Shown in pieces: positions 45,678 to 53,259 of a stretch of DNA of 64,000 nt (the stretch's first letter is position 1; every line of letters starts with the position of its first letter). The stretch comes from Verrucomicrobiota bacterium. Its GTDB lineage: Bacteria > Verrucomicrobiota > Verrucomicrobiia > Limisphaerales > JADLHS01. The DNA is taken from assembly GCA_029573725.1 (NCBI GenBank), contig JAKQDQ010000042.1:126777-190776 (forward strand). Reading direction: 5' to 3'. The notes beneath the pieces were generated by a model. The model was not told where the DNA came from. It made no database searches and worked only from the letters and a program-made list of their open reading frames with translations. Position numbers and translations under genes: made by a program.

Positions 45678-45755
45678 ACGCGCGAGCAGAGCTTCCGGAT
45701 GGGCTGGTGCAGTGATTCTCCGCCATGCCATCACGGTGTACGAAGAGACATTGGC

Positions 45756-47585
45756 ATGAGCGATTCAACCGCAACCACGACGAGCGCAGGCAAAGTCCCG
45801 CATAATTCCGCCATTTCCGAAGCCGTCATCCGCATCGCGGGCAACTCCCAGGATGGCATCCAGGCCATCGGCGGGTTTCTGGCCCGGCTGGCCGGCCGCA
45901 GCGAGCAGGAGGTCATGACGTTCATGACCATTCCCTCCACGATTTCCGGCGGCCCCTCCATTTTTCAGGTGCGGATCGGGTCCGGGGAGGTGCTCAGCTC
46001 GGGGGATGAAGCCGACGTGTTGCTGGCCTTCTACCAACATTCTTACGATGGGCACATGGGCTCGCTGCGGAAGGGGGGCATCGTGCTTTACGACGCCGAT
46101 CATGTCGAACCTAATCCGGACCTTCAGAAATCGTATCACCATCTGGGCGTCAAAATTTCCAGCCTGACCATCGAAGCCATCGGCGGGACGGCCAAAGACA
46201 AGGGGAAAAACATTTTTGCGCTCGGTCTGCTGGCGCGCATGTTTGATTTGCACGTGCCGAAGCTGGAAAAATTGATCGCCGAACGGTTCGGCGGAAAGGA
46301 CGCCAGCATCGTGCAAAACGCGCTCGGCGCGTTTCACGCCGGCTACGCCTACACCCTGGATGGGGTGATCAACACCTTCAAATTTCTCGATGGAGAAAAG
46401 CGCGAGGGCGCGCAGGTGGTGATGAACGGCAACGAGGCGCTGGCCTACGGCATCATCGCCGCGGGCGTGCGGTTCGGGGCCAGTTATCCCATCACGCCCT
46501 GGTCCGACGTCATGGAGATTCTACGGCGCGAACTGCCCAAGTACGGCGGGTTGTTCATCCAGTGCGAGGACGAGATAGCGGCGATCGCGATGGCGATCGG
46601 GGCCAGCTACGGCGGGCGCGTCGCGGTGACGGGCTCAAGCGGCCCGGGCATCTCCCTGAAGACCGAAGCCCTCGGCTGGGCGGTCATGGCCGAAATGCCG
46701 CTGGTCATTGTGGACGTGCAGCGCGGCGGACCGTCCACCGGCATGCCGACGAGCACCGAGCAGTCGGATTTGAACATCGCCTGTTTTGGCGGGCATGGTG
46801 ATGCCCCGCGGGTGGTGATTGCGCCGACCAACGTGGAGGATTGTTTTTACTCGGCGATTGAAGCCGTGAACATTGCGCGGCGGTACAGCGTGCCGGTGAT
46901 TTTGCTGACCGACCAGGGCATTGCCACGCGGATTGAAGCGTTCCCCGAACCGGATCTCAAGGCCGTTTGCCAGGATATTTCCCCGGACTTCAAACCGCTG
47001 GCGGAGCATAAACCTTACGATCTGAGCGCTCCGGACGGCATCACGCGTCACGCCCCGCCGGGCACACGGATTCAAAGCGGCAAGTATCCGGTCGTGACCG
47101 GACTGGAGCATGACGAACTGGGTCACCCCACCAGCTCACCGCGGTTGCATCTGCAGATGACGGCCAAGCGGCGCAAAAAGCTGCAGGCCCTGGCGGCCAC
47201 ATTACCCCGGCCGGAAATTTACGGTGGAGATTCGGGGGAGGTGCTGTTGGTGGGGTGGGGTTCGACCCAGGGGCCGATCCGGGAGGCGGTGGATCGCGCG
47301 CGGGCTGCGGGCGACCGCTTCTCCGCAATTCATCTCAAGCACATCAACCCCTTGCCCCCGGGTTTGGCGGACATTTTCGCCGGTTTCCGGCACGTGCTGG
47401 TCATCGAAATGAACGATGAAGGGCTTTATGGGTATGGACAACTGGCCACGGTGCTGCGCGCCAGATATTGTGATCCCAAAATCCGCGGCCTGAACAAAAC
47501 CGACGGACTCACGTTCAAGGTCCGTGAAATTCTTGCAGGCGTCCAGGCCAGGGTCGCCGTCGCGCCCGAACCCGTCCTGGCCTAG
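45756..47585 (+). CDS. korA: 2-oxoacid:ferredoxin oxidoreductase, fused gamma-alpha subunit
   Basis: The protein has 609 residues from the ATG at 45756. Residues 15-200 are the gamma domain (IRIAGNSQDGIQAIGGFLAR, HSYDGHMGSLRKGG); the alpha part follows with GNEALAYGIIAAGVRFGASY, YPITPWSDVMEIL, EDEIAAIAMAIGASYGG and SSGPGISLKTEALGWAVMAE. The fusion is the 2-oxoglutarate/2-oxoacid:ferredoxin (KorA) type. With KorB it oxidatively decarboxylates a 2-oxoacid, probably 2-oxoglutarate, to the acyl-CoA and reduces ferredoxin. KorB starts 9 bp downstream. No ferredoxin gene is seen nearby. Confidence 0.93.
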   Translation: MSDSTATTTSAGKVPHNSAISEAVIRIAGNSQDGIQAIGGFLARLAGRSEQEVMTFMTIPSTISGGPSIFQVRIGSGEVLSSGDEADVLLAFYQHSYDGHMGSLRKGGIVLYDADHVEPNPDLQKSYHHLGVKISSLTIEAIGGTAKDKGKNIFALGLLARMFDLHVPKLEKLIAERFGGKDASIVQNALGAFHAGYAYTLDGVINTFKFLDGEKREGAQVVMNGNEALAYGIIAAGVRFGASYPITPWSDVMEILRRELPKYGGLFIQCEDEIAAIAMAIGASYGGRVAVTGSSGPGISLKTEALGWAVMAEMPLVIVDVQRGGPSTGMPTSTEQSDLNIACFGGHGDAPRVVIAPTNVEDCFYSAIEAVNIARRYSVPVILLTDQGIATRIEAFPEPDLKAVCQDISPDFKPLAEHKPYDLSAPDGITRHAPPGTRIQSGKYPVVTGLEHDELGHPTSSPRLHLQMTAKRRKKLQALAATLPRPEIYGGDSGEVLLVGWGSTQGPIREAVDRARAAGDRFSAIHLKHINPLPPGLADIFAGFRHVLVIEMNDEGLYGYGQLATVLRARYCDPKIRGLNKTDGLTFKVREILAGVQARVAVAPEPVLA

Positions 47586-47594
47586 TTTTGAGTT

Positions 47595-48518
47595 ATGAAC
47601 GAATCCGCTCCGCAAACCCTGACCCCGCCCGCTTCCGCGCCCGGGGAGCGCAAGGGACTTACGAAAAAGGAAATCGCCGCCGATCATCCCACCTGGTGTC
47701 CGGGTTGTGGTGATTTTTCCGTGCTGGCGCTGTATTTCAAGCTGATCGAAAAACGCCGCCTGCACCACGAAAAGATCACGACCGTTGCGGGCATTGGCTG
47801 TTCCAGCCGCTTCCCCTACTTTGTGCAGGCCCATGGCGTTCACTTCATTCACGGCCGCACGCTGCCCTTTGCCAGCGGGCTGTCGTTGAGCCGGCCGGAT
47901 TTGCATGTATTCGTGTTTGGCGGTGACGGCGACGCCTTTTCCATCGGCGGCAACCATTTCAACCATGCGGCCCGCAAGAACATCAAGCTGACGTATTGTG
48001 TGATGGACAACTGGGTCTATGGCCTGACCAAGAAGCAGACCTCGCCGACTTCGCCCCTGGGCTTCAAGAGCAAGACCGACGTTTGGGGCGCGGTGGATTA
48101 TCCCATCAACCCGATGAAGCAGGCCATCGCCGCGGGGGCGACCTTCGTGGCGCGCACCACGCATACCAATCCGAACCATGTCCTGCAAATGATGGAGGCG
48201 GCCATGGATCACGACGGCTTCAGTTTCATTGAATGCCTCAGCGAATGCATTGAATTTTACCCGGGCGCCTTTGACGCCAGCAATCCCCGCAAGGGCGGGG
48301 TGTTTGATCTGGTGCCCGCGCAGCACGATCCAACCGATGAAGTGGCGGCATACCGGCTCGCCGACGAGCCGTTTCCCGGACGCTTCGGCATTTTCTACCA
48401 GGTCAACAAGCCGACCAAGAACCTCAAGGAGGCGGAGATCACCCGGGGGATGCGGGAAAAATTGCGGGGACTGGCCGACTGGGAGATACTGCAAAAAAGC
48501 TTTGACCGCCTGAAATAG
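47595..48518 (+). CDS. korB: 2-oxoacid:ferredoxin oxidoreductase, beta subunit
   Basis: The protein has 307 residues. HPTWCPGCGDFSVL (C35, C38) begins the conserved cluster region, GIGCSSRFPYFV and FGGDGDAFSIGGNHFNHAA form the thiamine diphosphate site, and NWVYGLTKKQTSPTSPLG completes the pattern. It holds the TPP and one Fe4S4 cluster and is the catalytic partner of the KorA protein encoded directly upstream. Such enzymes supply reduced ferredoxin and can replace the 2-oxoglutarate dehydrogenase complex. Confidence 0.94.
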   Translation: MNESAPQTLTPPASAPGERKGLTKKEIAADHPTWCPGCGDFSVLALYFKLIEKRRLHHEKITTVAGIGCSSRFPYFVQAHGVHFIHGRTLPFASGLSLSRPDLHVFVFGGDGDAFSIGGNHFNHAARKNIKLTYCVMDNWVYGLTKKQTSPTSPLGFKSKTDVWGAVDYPINPMKQAIAAGATFVARTTHTNPNHVLQMMEAAMDHDGFSFIECLSECIEFYPGAFDASNPRKGGVFDLVPAQHDPTDEVAAYRLADEPFPGRFGIFYQVNKPTKNLKEAEITRGMREKLRGLADWEILQKSFDRLK

Positions 48519-48611
48519 CCGCGTTGGCGTCCATGCGGCGGGGGCCGCGCGTCGCGCCCCGACGGGACATCGGTACTTGGCAGGCCGGGAGATAATTCTT
48601 ACGGTGGCGGC

Positions 48612-49148
48612 ATGACCAGATTGCTTCGGTTTGTGGGAATGCTGAATGCGGCCCTCTGGCTCGGGGCGGCCGTGTTTTGCTCCACAGCCTTGCTGGTGGC
48701 TTTGCATTCCCGGGAAGCCATCGCCTTGCTGGGGCAGCGCTACTTCGAGCAAGTCACCACGGGGCTGACGCAGATCATCTTCACCCGTCTCTATCATCTG
48801 CAGGTGTTCTGTGCCCTGGTGGCCTGGGCGCACTGGCTGTTTGAGTGGTTGTATCAAGGCCGCATACCGCGGCGCTTTTGGATGGGCCTGCTCGCCGGAC
48901 TTTTCCTGGTGAGTTTGCTGGGCAGTCTCTGGCTTTGCCCAAAGCTGACCATCCTGCACCGACATCAATATCTTCCCCGGCAGACCACCGAACAGCAGGT
49001 GACCGCCCAACGGCACTTCCGCTTCTGGAACGGTGTCTTTCAGGCGGTCAATCTGCTGATGATCGGCGGCGTGACCGCGTACTTCTGGCGGGTGACGCAT
49101 CCTCCGGACGAGCTGCGCCCCATTGGCTCCTTCAAATTCCGTGGTTGA
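48612..49148 (+). CDS. DUF4149-like membrane protein
   Basis: The protein has 178 residues with four predicted membrane helices (LNAALWLGAAVFCSTALLVA, FTRLYHLQVFCALVAWAHWL, WMGLLAGLFLVSLLGSLWL, GVFQAVNLLMIGGVTAYFW). The layout resembles DUF4149/TMEM205-type proteins. Function is unknown. It lies 93 bp after korB. A TTGACAA/TTGTCAA inverted repeat (49145-49168) overlaps its stop codon but lacks a T-run. Confidence 0.6.
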   Translation: MTRLLRFVGMLNAALWLGAAVFCSTALLVALHSREAIALLGQRYFEQVTTGLTQIIFTRLYHLQVFCALVAWAHWLFEWLYQGRIPRRFWMGLLAGLFLVSLLGSLWLCPKLTILHRHQYLPRQTTEQQVTAQRHFRFWNGVFQAVNLLMIGGVTAYFWRVTHPPDELRPIGSFKFRG

Positions 49149-49222
49149 CAAAGCGGCGAAGTTGTCAAACTTGACTTCATGGGTACGACGGCAAGAACCG
49201 GCAGCTTATCTCCAGGTGCGTT

Positions 49223-49507
49223 ATGATCTCCAACGAACGTCCATCATCATATGATCCCCATAAACCGCATGGCGCATCCAAAGCCCCGGTGAACGAGGAC
49301 ACGCTGCGCGCGGAGCAAATTCAAATCGAGCGCAAGATTTTCCAGTTTGCCTTGAAAGAGAACCCGCGGGGGCGGTTCCTGCGCATCACCGAAGATGTCG
49401 GCGGACGGCGTGACACGATCATCATCCCCGCGCCGGGCTTGGAGGAGTTTCGCAAACTGGTGGAGGAAATGGCCAGGACCTCCGCGGAGATTCCGCCCCG
49501 GTCCTAA
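49223..49507 (+). CDS. PUR-domain nucleic-acid binding protein (DUF3276-like)
   Basis: The protein has 94 residues. IERKIFQFALKENPRGRFLR followed by ITEDVGGRRDTIIIPAPG and LEEFRKLVEEM is the single PUR repeat found in bacterial Pur-alpha-like proteins. Bacterial members bind single-stranded nucleic acid. It ends 4 bp from the convergent rsfS gene. The first 30 residues are polar and probably disordered. Confidence 0.75.
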   Translation: MISNERPSSYDPHKPHGASKAPVNEDTLRAEQIQIERKIFQFALKENPRGRFLRITEDVGGRRDTIIIPAPGLEEFRKLVEEMARTSAEIPPRS

Positions 49508-49511
49508 CCGT

Positions 49512-49925
49512 TCACGTCCTGGTGGTCCGCTTGCGCGGGCCGGGGCGGGCGGCGGATTGTCGCGCGCGGGACTTCCGGACGGCGGGTGGCCGCACCACAG
49601 GCGCGTCGCCCCACAAGCCTTCCAGATCATAATGTTCGCGGACGTCGGTGCGCATCACGTGAACGATCACGTCGAAATAATCCAGCACCACCCAGTTCGC
49701 ATTGGCGCTGCCGTCGCGCGCGTGCGGGCGGCGTCCGTGCTCCGTGCGCAGGTGATCCACGATTTCCTCCACAATGGCGCGCAGATGCGGCGCGCTGGTG
49801 CCGGTGGCGATGACGAAATAATCCGTCACATTGGAAAGCTTGCGGACATCGAGCACCAGGAGGTTTTCGGCTTTTTTATTGTCGGCGCAGGCGCGGCAGA
49901 GCAGCGCTAATTTCTTGGCATCCAT
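49512..49925 (-). CDS. rsfS: Ribosomal silencing factor RsfS
   Basis: The protein has 137 residues from the ATG at 49925. LLCRACADNKKAENLLVLDV, SNVTDYFVIATGTSAPHLRA, NWVVLDYFDVIVHVM and YDLEGLWGDA are the RsfS family blocks. It binds ribosomal protein L14 and blocks subunit joining. The C-terminus has an extra Arg/Pro/Lys-rich tail (about 25 residues) beyond the usual WGDA end. It follows nadD by 25 bp on the same strand, a widespread pairing. Confidence 0.93.
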   Translation of the reverse strand: MDAKKLALLCRACADNKKAENLLVLDVRKLSNVTDYFVIATGTSAPHLRAIVEEIVDHLRTEHGRRPHARDGSANANWVVLDYFDVIVHVMRTDVREHYDLEGLWGDAPVVRPPAVRKSRARQSAARPGPRKRTTRT

Positions 49926-49950
49926 CGCGGGAAAAGTGGCGCAGCCCGGT

Positions 49951-50526
49951 TCAAAGATAAAGCCGATTGTTGCGGACCACCTCCGCCACCGCCGGCGGCA
50001 ACAGGAAGTCAACCGGCTGGCCGCGTTGCCTCCGGGCGCGGATTTGCGACGATGAAACGGCCAGGGGGAAGCCGCGCAAATGCACCCCATGGAAGGGGGC
50101 GGGGAACGGGGCGCTGCCTTCGCCAGGGCGCGGGACAACCACAAACTGGGCGAGCTGCGCCAGCTCGCCGGCCCGGTGCCATTCCGGAAGTTTGGAAACG
50201 TGATCCGCGCCAATGAGGTAGTACAACCGGGCGGTCGGAAACCGCCTGGCGTACTGCCGCAACGTGTCAATGGTGTAGGAAATGCCGCCGCGCTGAATTT
50301 CCTGTTCATCCACTTCGCAGTCGGTGCTTCCCGCCAGCGCGAGCCGCAGCATTTGCAATCGGAACGCCGCCGGCGCCGGGGTCCGGTCCGGTTTGAACGG
50401 CGACACCGCCGCCGGGACCAGGAACAGCCGGTCCAGTTGCAGTTCTTCGAGCGCGGCCCGCGTCACCAGCAGATGTCCCAGGTGGACGGGATCAAACGAG
50501 CCGCCGTAAATGCCGATGCGTTGCAC
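49951..50526 (-). CDS. nadD: Nicotinate-nucleotide adenylyltransferase
   Basis: The protein has 191 residues from a GTG at 50526, chosen because family similarity begins directly with RIGIYGGSFDPVHLGHLLV, the adenylyltransferase HxGH-type motif. SPFKPDRTPAPAAFRLQML, YLIGADHVSKLPEWHRAGEL and the C-terminal SSSQIRARRQRGQPVDFLLP complete the NadD pattern. It makes deamido-NAD from NaMN and ATP. It is 22 bp downstream of the esterase gene and upstream of rsfS. Confidence 0.93.
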   Translation of the reverse strand: MQRIGIYGGSFDPVHLGHLLVTRAALEELQLDRLFLVPAAVSPFKPDRTPAPAAFRLQMLRLALAGSTDCEVDEQEIQRGGISYTIDTLRQYARRFPTARLYYLIGADHVSKLPEWHRAGELAQLAQFVVVPRPGEGSAPFPAPFHGVHLRGFPLAVSSSQIRARRQRGQPVDFLLPPAVAEVVRNNRLYL

Positions 50527-50548
50527 GAGGCCAGGATAATCAAAGGGT

Positions 50549-51937
50549 TCAACGAAGGAAATGCCGGTCGGCGAATTGCAACCACTGCCGCCAGTCATAC
50601 TCGGTGACGTCGTGGGGGCCGGAGCGCAAATGGTATGCGATGAAATCCCCCACCGGCTGGTCGGGAGCGGGCTGCGCCGCCACTCCCAAGCCGGGTTTGC
50701 CGAAGAGCGCATAGACTGGTTCGGCGTTTTGGGCGGCCAGGAATTCCCCGCGCGGGTCGGCCCAGTGATCCTCGGTGGCGCTCGTCACGTAAACCGGCCG
50801 CGGCGCCAGCAGCGCAATCAACTCATGCGCGTCCACAGGCAGCGCATTTTCCCGTTCGGAAAAGTCTTTGAAGCGGCCGCAAAACCAATGGGGAAAATTT
50901 CGGTTGAGGTGAAGGATGCGCTCTCCGAACCGGCGTCGCATGATTGCGGCGCCGCCTTCACCGGAGTTGTTGGATATCACCGCAGCGAAGCGCGGATCAC
51001 TGGCGCCGGCCCACAACGCCGTTTTTCCCAGACGGGAATGTCCCATGACAATCACCCGCCGGGCGTCCACGGCGGGATCGGTTTCGAGGTAATCGAGTGC
51101 GCGGCTCAACCCCCAAGCCCACGCACTGATCGCGCCCCATTCCGTGGGGAGGAAAGCCGCGTTGGTGCCATCCGGGTGCAAGGCTGCCCGGAGGCTCTCC
51201 CGCCCGCCCAGTTGCCAACCGGTGGGAAAATCTGCTTCGAGATCGCCGTAGTACGCCGTGACCAGGCCGTAGCCCCGCCGGAGGATCAGCTCCAGCGGCC
51301 AGCGGGCAGCCTGGCTGCCCCGACAGGCCGCGGTGGCGCGGTGGTGGGTGACGCAGCCGTTCCCGGCTTCGCGCATCCAGCGCGTGGAAAGTTTCACGTC
51401 CGGTTCGGTCGTGATCGCGTGATTGCCAGCGAAGTTTAATCCCAGAAACGCGGGCACGGGTGCGCGGGGCGGGTTGGGAATGTAAATCAGGAGCTCCAGA
51501 CCCGGCCCGTTCGTGTCGCCTGTAAGCCAGACCGTGACTTCCTTGCGTATGGCCAGACCGTGGAGGGCGTTGGTGACCTGCGAGGTGGTTTCGAAGCGGC
51601 AGCGGGCCGGCCCGCTGGGGGCCACTCCATAAACGTTTTCCGCGAACAGGCGTAATAATTCGGGGCGGCGTTGGCGCAACCACTGCCCGGCGGTCGTGAC
51701 GCGCGAACCATCCGTGCTGACCAACGGATCGGGCAGGGTGTAGGACGGCACCCGGCTCTCCTCCTGAAGCACGTCCGGTGGCGCGGCGCACAGACTGGCG
51801 GTGATGACGCAAATTCCGAGACCGATCCGGCCGGCCCGCTGCCGGGAGGGCGTGCGGGTTTTATGCCGCCCGGCCGTTTCCCTCTGCGGGGGCGGTGCCG
51901 GTTTTTCGTACGGGGACGAAATGGCCAGCCTGTTCAT
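50549..51937 (-). CDS. Glucuronoyl esterase-like protein (CE15 type)
   Basis: The protein has 462 residues; a signal-like stretch (IGLGICVITASLCAAPP) follows a basic N-terminus. It is an alpha/beta hydrolase with the CE15-type nucleophile motif VMGHSRLGKTALWAG, the oxyanion/acid region ISNNSGEGGAAIMRR and a histidine in SATEDHWADPRGEFLA. CE15 enzymes cleave esters between 4-O-methyl-glucuronic acid and lignin or xylan. The start overlaps the stop of the glucoamylase-like gene by 4 bp, so the two are coupled. Other alpha/beta esterases are possible. Confidence 0.8.
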   Translation of the reverse strand: MNRLAISSPYEKPAPPPQRETAGRHKTRTPSRQRAGRIGLGICVITASLCAAPPDVLQEESRVPSYTLPDPLVSTDGSRVTTAGQWLRQRRPELLRLFAENVYGVAPSGPARCRFETTSQVTNALHGLAIRKEVTVWLTGDTNGPGLELLIYIPNPPRAPVPAFLGLNFAGNHAITTEPDVKLSTRWMREAGNGCVTHHRATAACRGSQAARWPLELILRRGYGLVTAYYGDLEADFPTGWQLGGRESLRAALHPDGTNAAFLPTEWGAISAWAWGLSRALDYLETDPAVDARRVIVMGHSRLGKTALWAGASDPRFAAVISNNSGEGGAAIMRRRFGERILHLNRNFPHWFCGRFKDFSERENALPVDAHELIALLAPRPVYVTSATEDHWADPRGEFLAAQNAEPVYALFGKPGLGVAAQPAPDQPVGDFIAYHLRSGPHDVTEYDWRQWLQFADRHFLR

Positions 51938-53241
51938 GCTTCGCGGAAATGCACCAGTTTCATGGCGCGTTGCGCTTCAGGGTTGCGCATGAAGTGCTCC
52001 CAGATCAATCCCGAGCGCAGATTTTCCGCCATGATCAGGGCGATGCCGGCGTTATTGCCGATGATGTCGGGCCCCACCCAGCCGGTGGCCGGATTGAACG
52101 CATCGGCAAACCCGAACCGGGTCCAGGACTGGTCGCCGAAGCGTTGACGCATCTGCCGCAGACAGCGCAGTGCGGCCTCGGGCAGAAAGGGCAGGGAACC
52201 GGCGGCGGCGCAGGGAACCAGCGATCCATCCAGCGGGCCGAGCTCCGGTGGTCCGCCCCAAACGATGTACCCGGCAGGGGAATCGGATGCGCTGATGCCC
52301 CAGAGCTCGCTGGAATAGTGCGGCCAACGGTGGGCGAGATCGGCGCAGAAGGCCTGATGGGCCTGCGTGGCGATGACCGAGTTGTTCCAGTAATCGGCGT
52401 GGCGGTCCCGGCGCCCGTGAAAATTGAACCAGGCGTGGGAGTACTGGTGCACAAAGAGCGGTTCGCGCGGGCTGATGTAACGGAAGTGACGATACACCAC
52501 CTCGGGCCGCTGCCATGCCTCCCATGTGGAAGCGGGAATGGCCTGCCGGGAGGCGCCAATCGCCAGCAGGTAGAGCAGCATGTGTTCACAATAGGCATTC
52601 CACCGCGCGGTGAGGAAACCGCTTTCCGGCTTCCAACCGTGACTGAGCATCGTTCCTCCATTCAACATCCACTCCCAATCCATCCGCTCGTAAAGCGCCC
52701 GGGCCAGCCGCCGGATCTCGCGGTCCTCAAAGTACTGCCGGCACGTCAACACGCCGCAGAGGAGCAGGGCTGAATCAATGGAGGACAATTCACAGTTCCA
52801 TTCGCGTTCGCCATTGCGCCAGTTCACGAAGTGATAAAAAAAACCGTGCTCCTGCGGCATGCGCTGCCAGAGGAAGCGCAGCGCCGTGCGCACCCGGGAG
52901 GCGGCCTCGCCACGTTTCAGCCAGCCGCGCCGGTCGGCCACGCAAAGCGCGGTCAGCCCGAATCCCGTGGCCGAGATGCTCGCCACTGCGCGGGAATCTT
53001 CACCGTGGACGCGACAACGATCCCGCACCAGGCCGGTTTCCGGATGGGTGTTGTGTTTGAAGAACTCGAACGTGGTCCGCGCGAGCTCTTCCAGGAAATC
53101 ATGGTCCGCGGTCGTCAGCGTTTGCGGAGTCCAAGCAGGGGTGGCGGCGGGAAGGTGGACGGGGAACGTGGTCAGTAACAGGGGGGCGGTCCAACCCAGC
53201 TTTTGCAGCAACTCACGGCGGGAAATGCAGCGGGTGGACAT
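51934..53241 (-). CDS. Tat-exported glucoamylase-like protein (PF10091/GH144-like)
   Basis: The protein has 435 residues. The N-terminus SRRELLQKLGWTAPLLLTTF is a twin-arginine signal. The mature part is an (alpha/alpha)6-type helical domain as in the glycoamylase family: EELARTTFEFFKHNTHPETG, ATGFGLTALCVADRRGW, ELSSIDSALLLCGVL, HQYSHAWFNF and SGWV-like ATGWVGPDIIGNNAG. GH144 members are endo-beta-1,2-glucanases, but many homologues have no known activity. It shares an operon with the CE15-like gene and follows 18 bp after cstA. Confidence 0.8.
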   Translation of the reverse strand: MSTRCISRRELLQKLGWTAPLLLTTFPVHLPAATPAWTPQTLTTADHDFLEELARTTFEFFKHNTHPETGLVRDRCRVHGEDSRAVASISATGFGLTALCVADRRGWLKRGEAASRVRTALRFLWQRMPQEHGFFYHFVNWRNGEREWNCELSSIDSALLLCGVLTCRQYFEDREIRRLARALYERMDWEWMLNGGTMLSHGWKPESGFLTARWNAYCEHMLLYLLAIGASRQAIPASTWEAWQRPEVVYRHFRYISPREPLFVHQYSHAWFNFHGRRDRHADYWNNSVIATQAHQAFCADLAHRWPHYSSELWGISASDSPAGYIVWGGPPELGPLDGSLVPCAAAGSLPFLPEAALRCLRQMRQRFGDQSWTRFGFADAFNPATGWVGPDIIGNNAGIALIMAENLRSGLIWEHFMRNPEAQRAMKLVHFREA

Positions 53242-53259
53242 GGGCTTTCTGGTCGTGAT

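Noticed and set aside
49145-49168. TTGACAA/TTGTCAA inverted repeat as terminator or operator
   Set aside because: The stem has only 7 bp with a 10-nt loop and no T-run; it may be chance.
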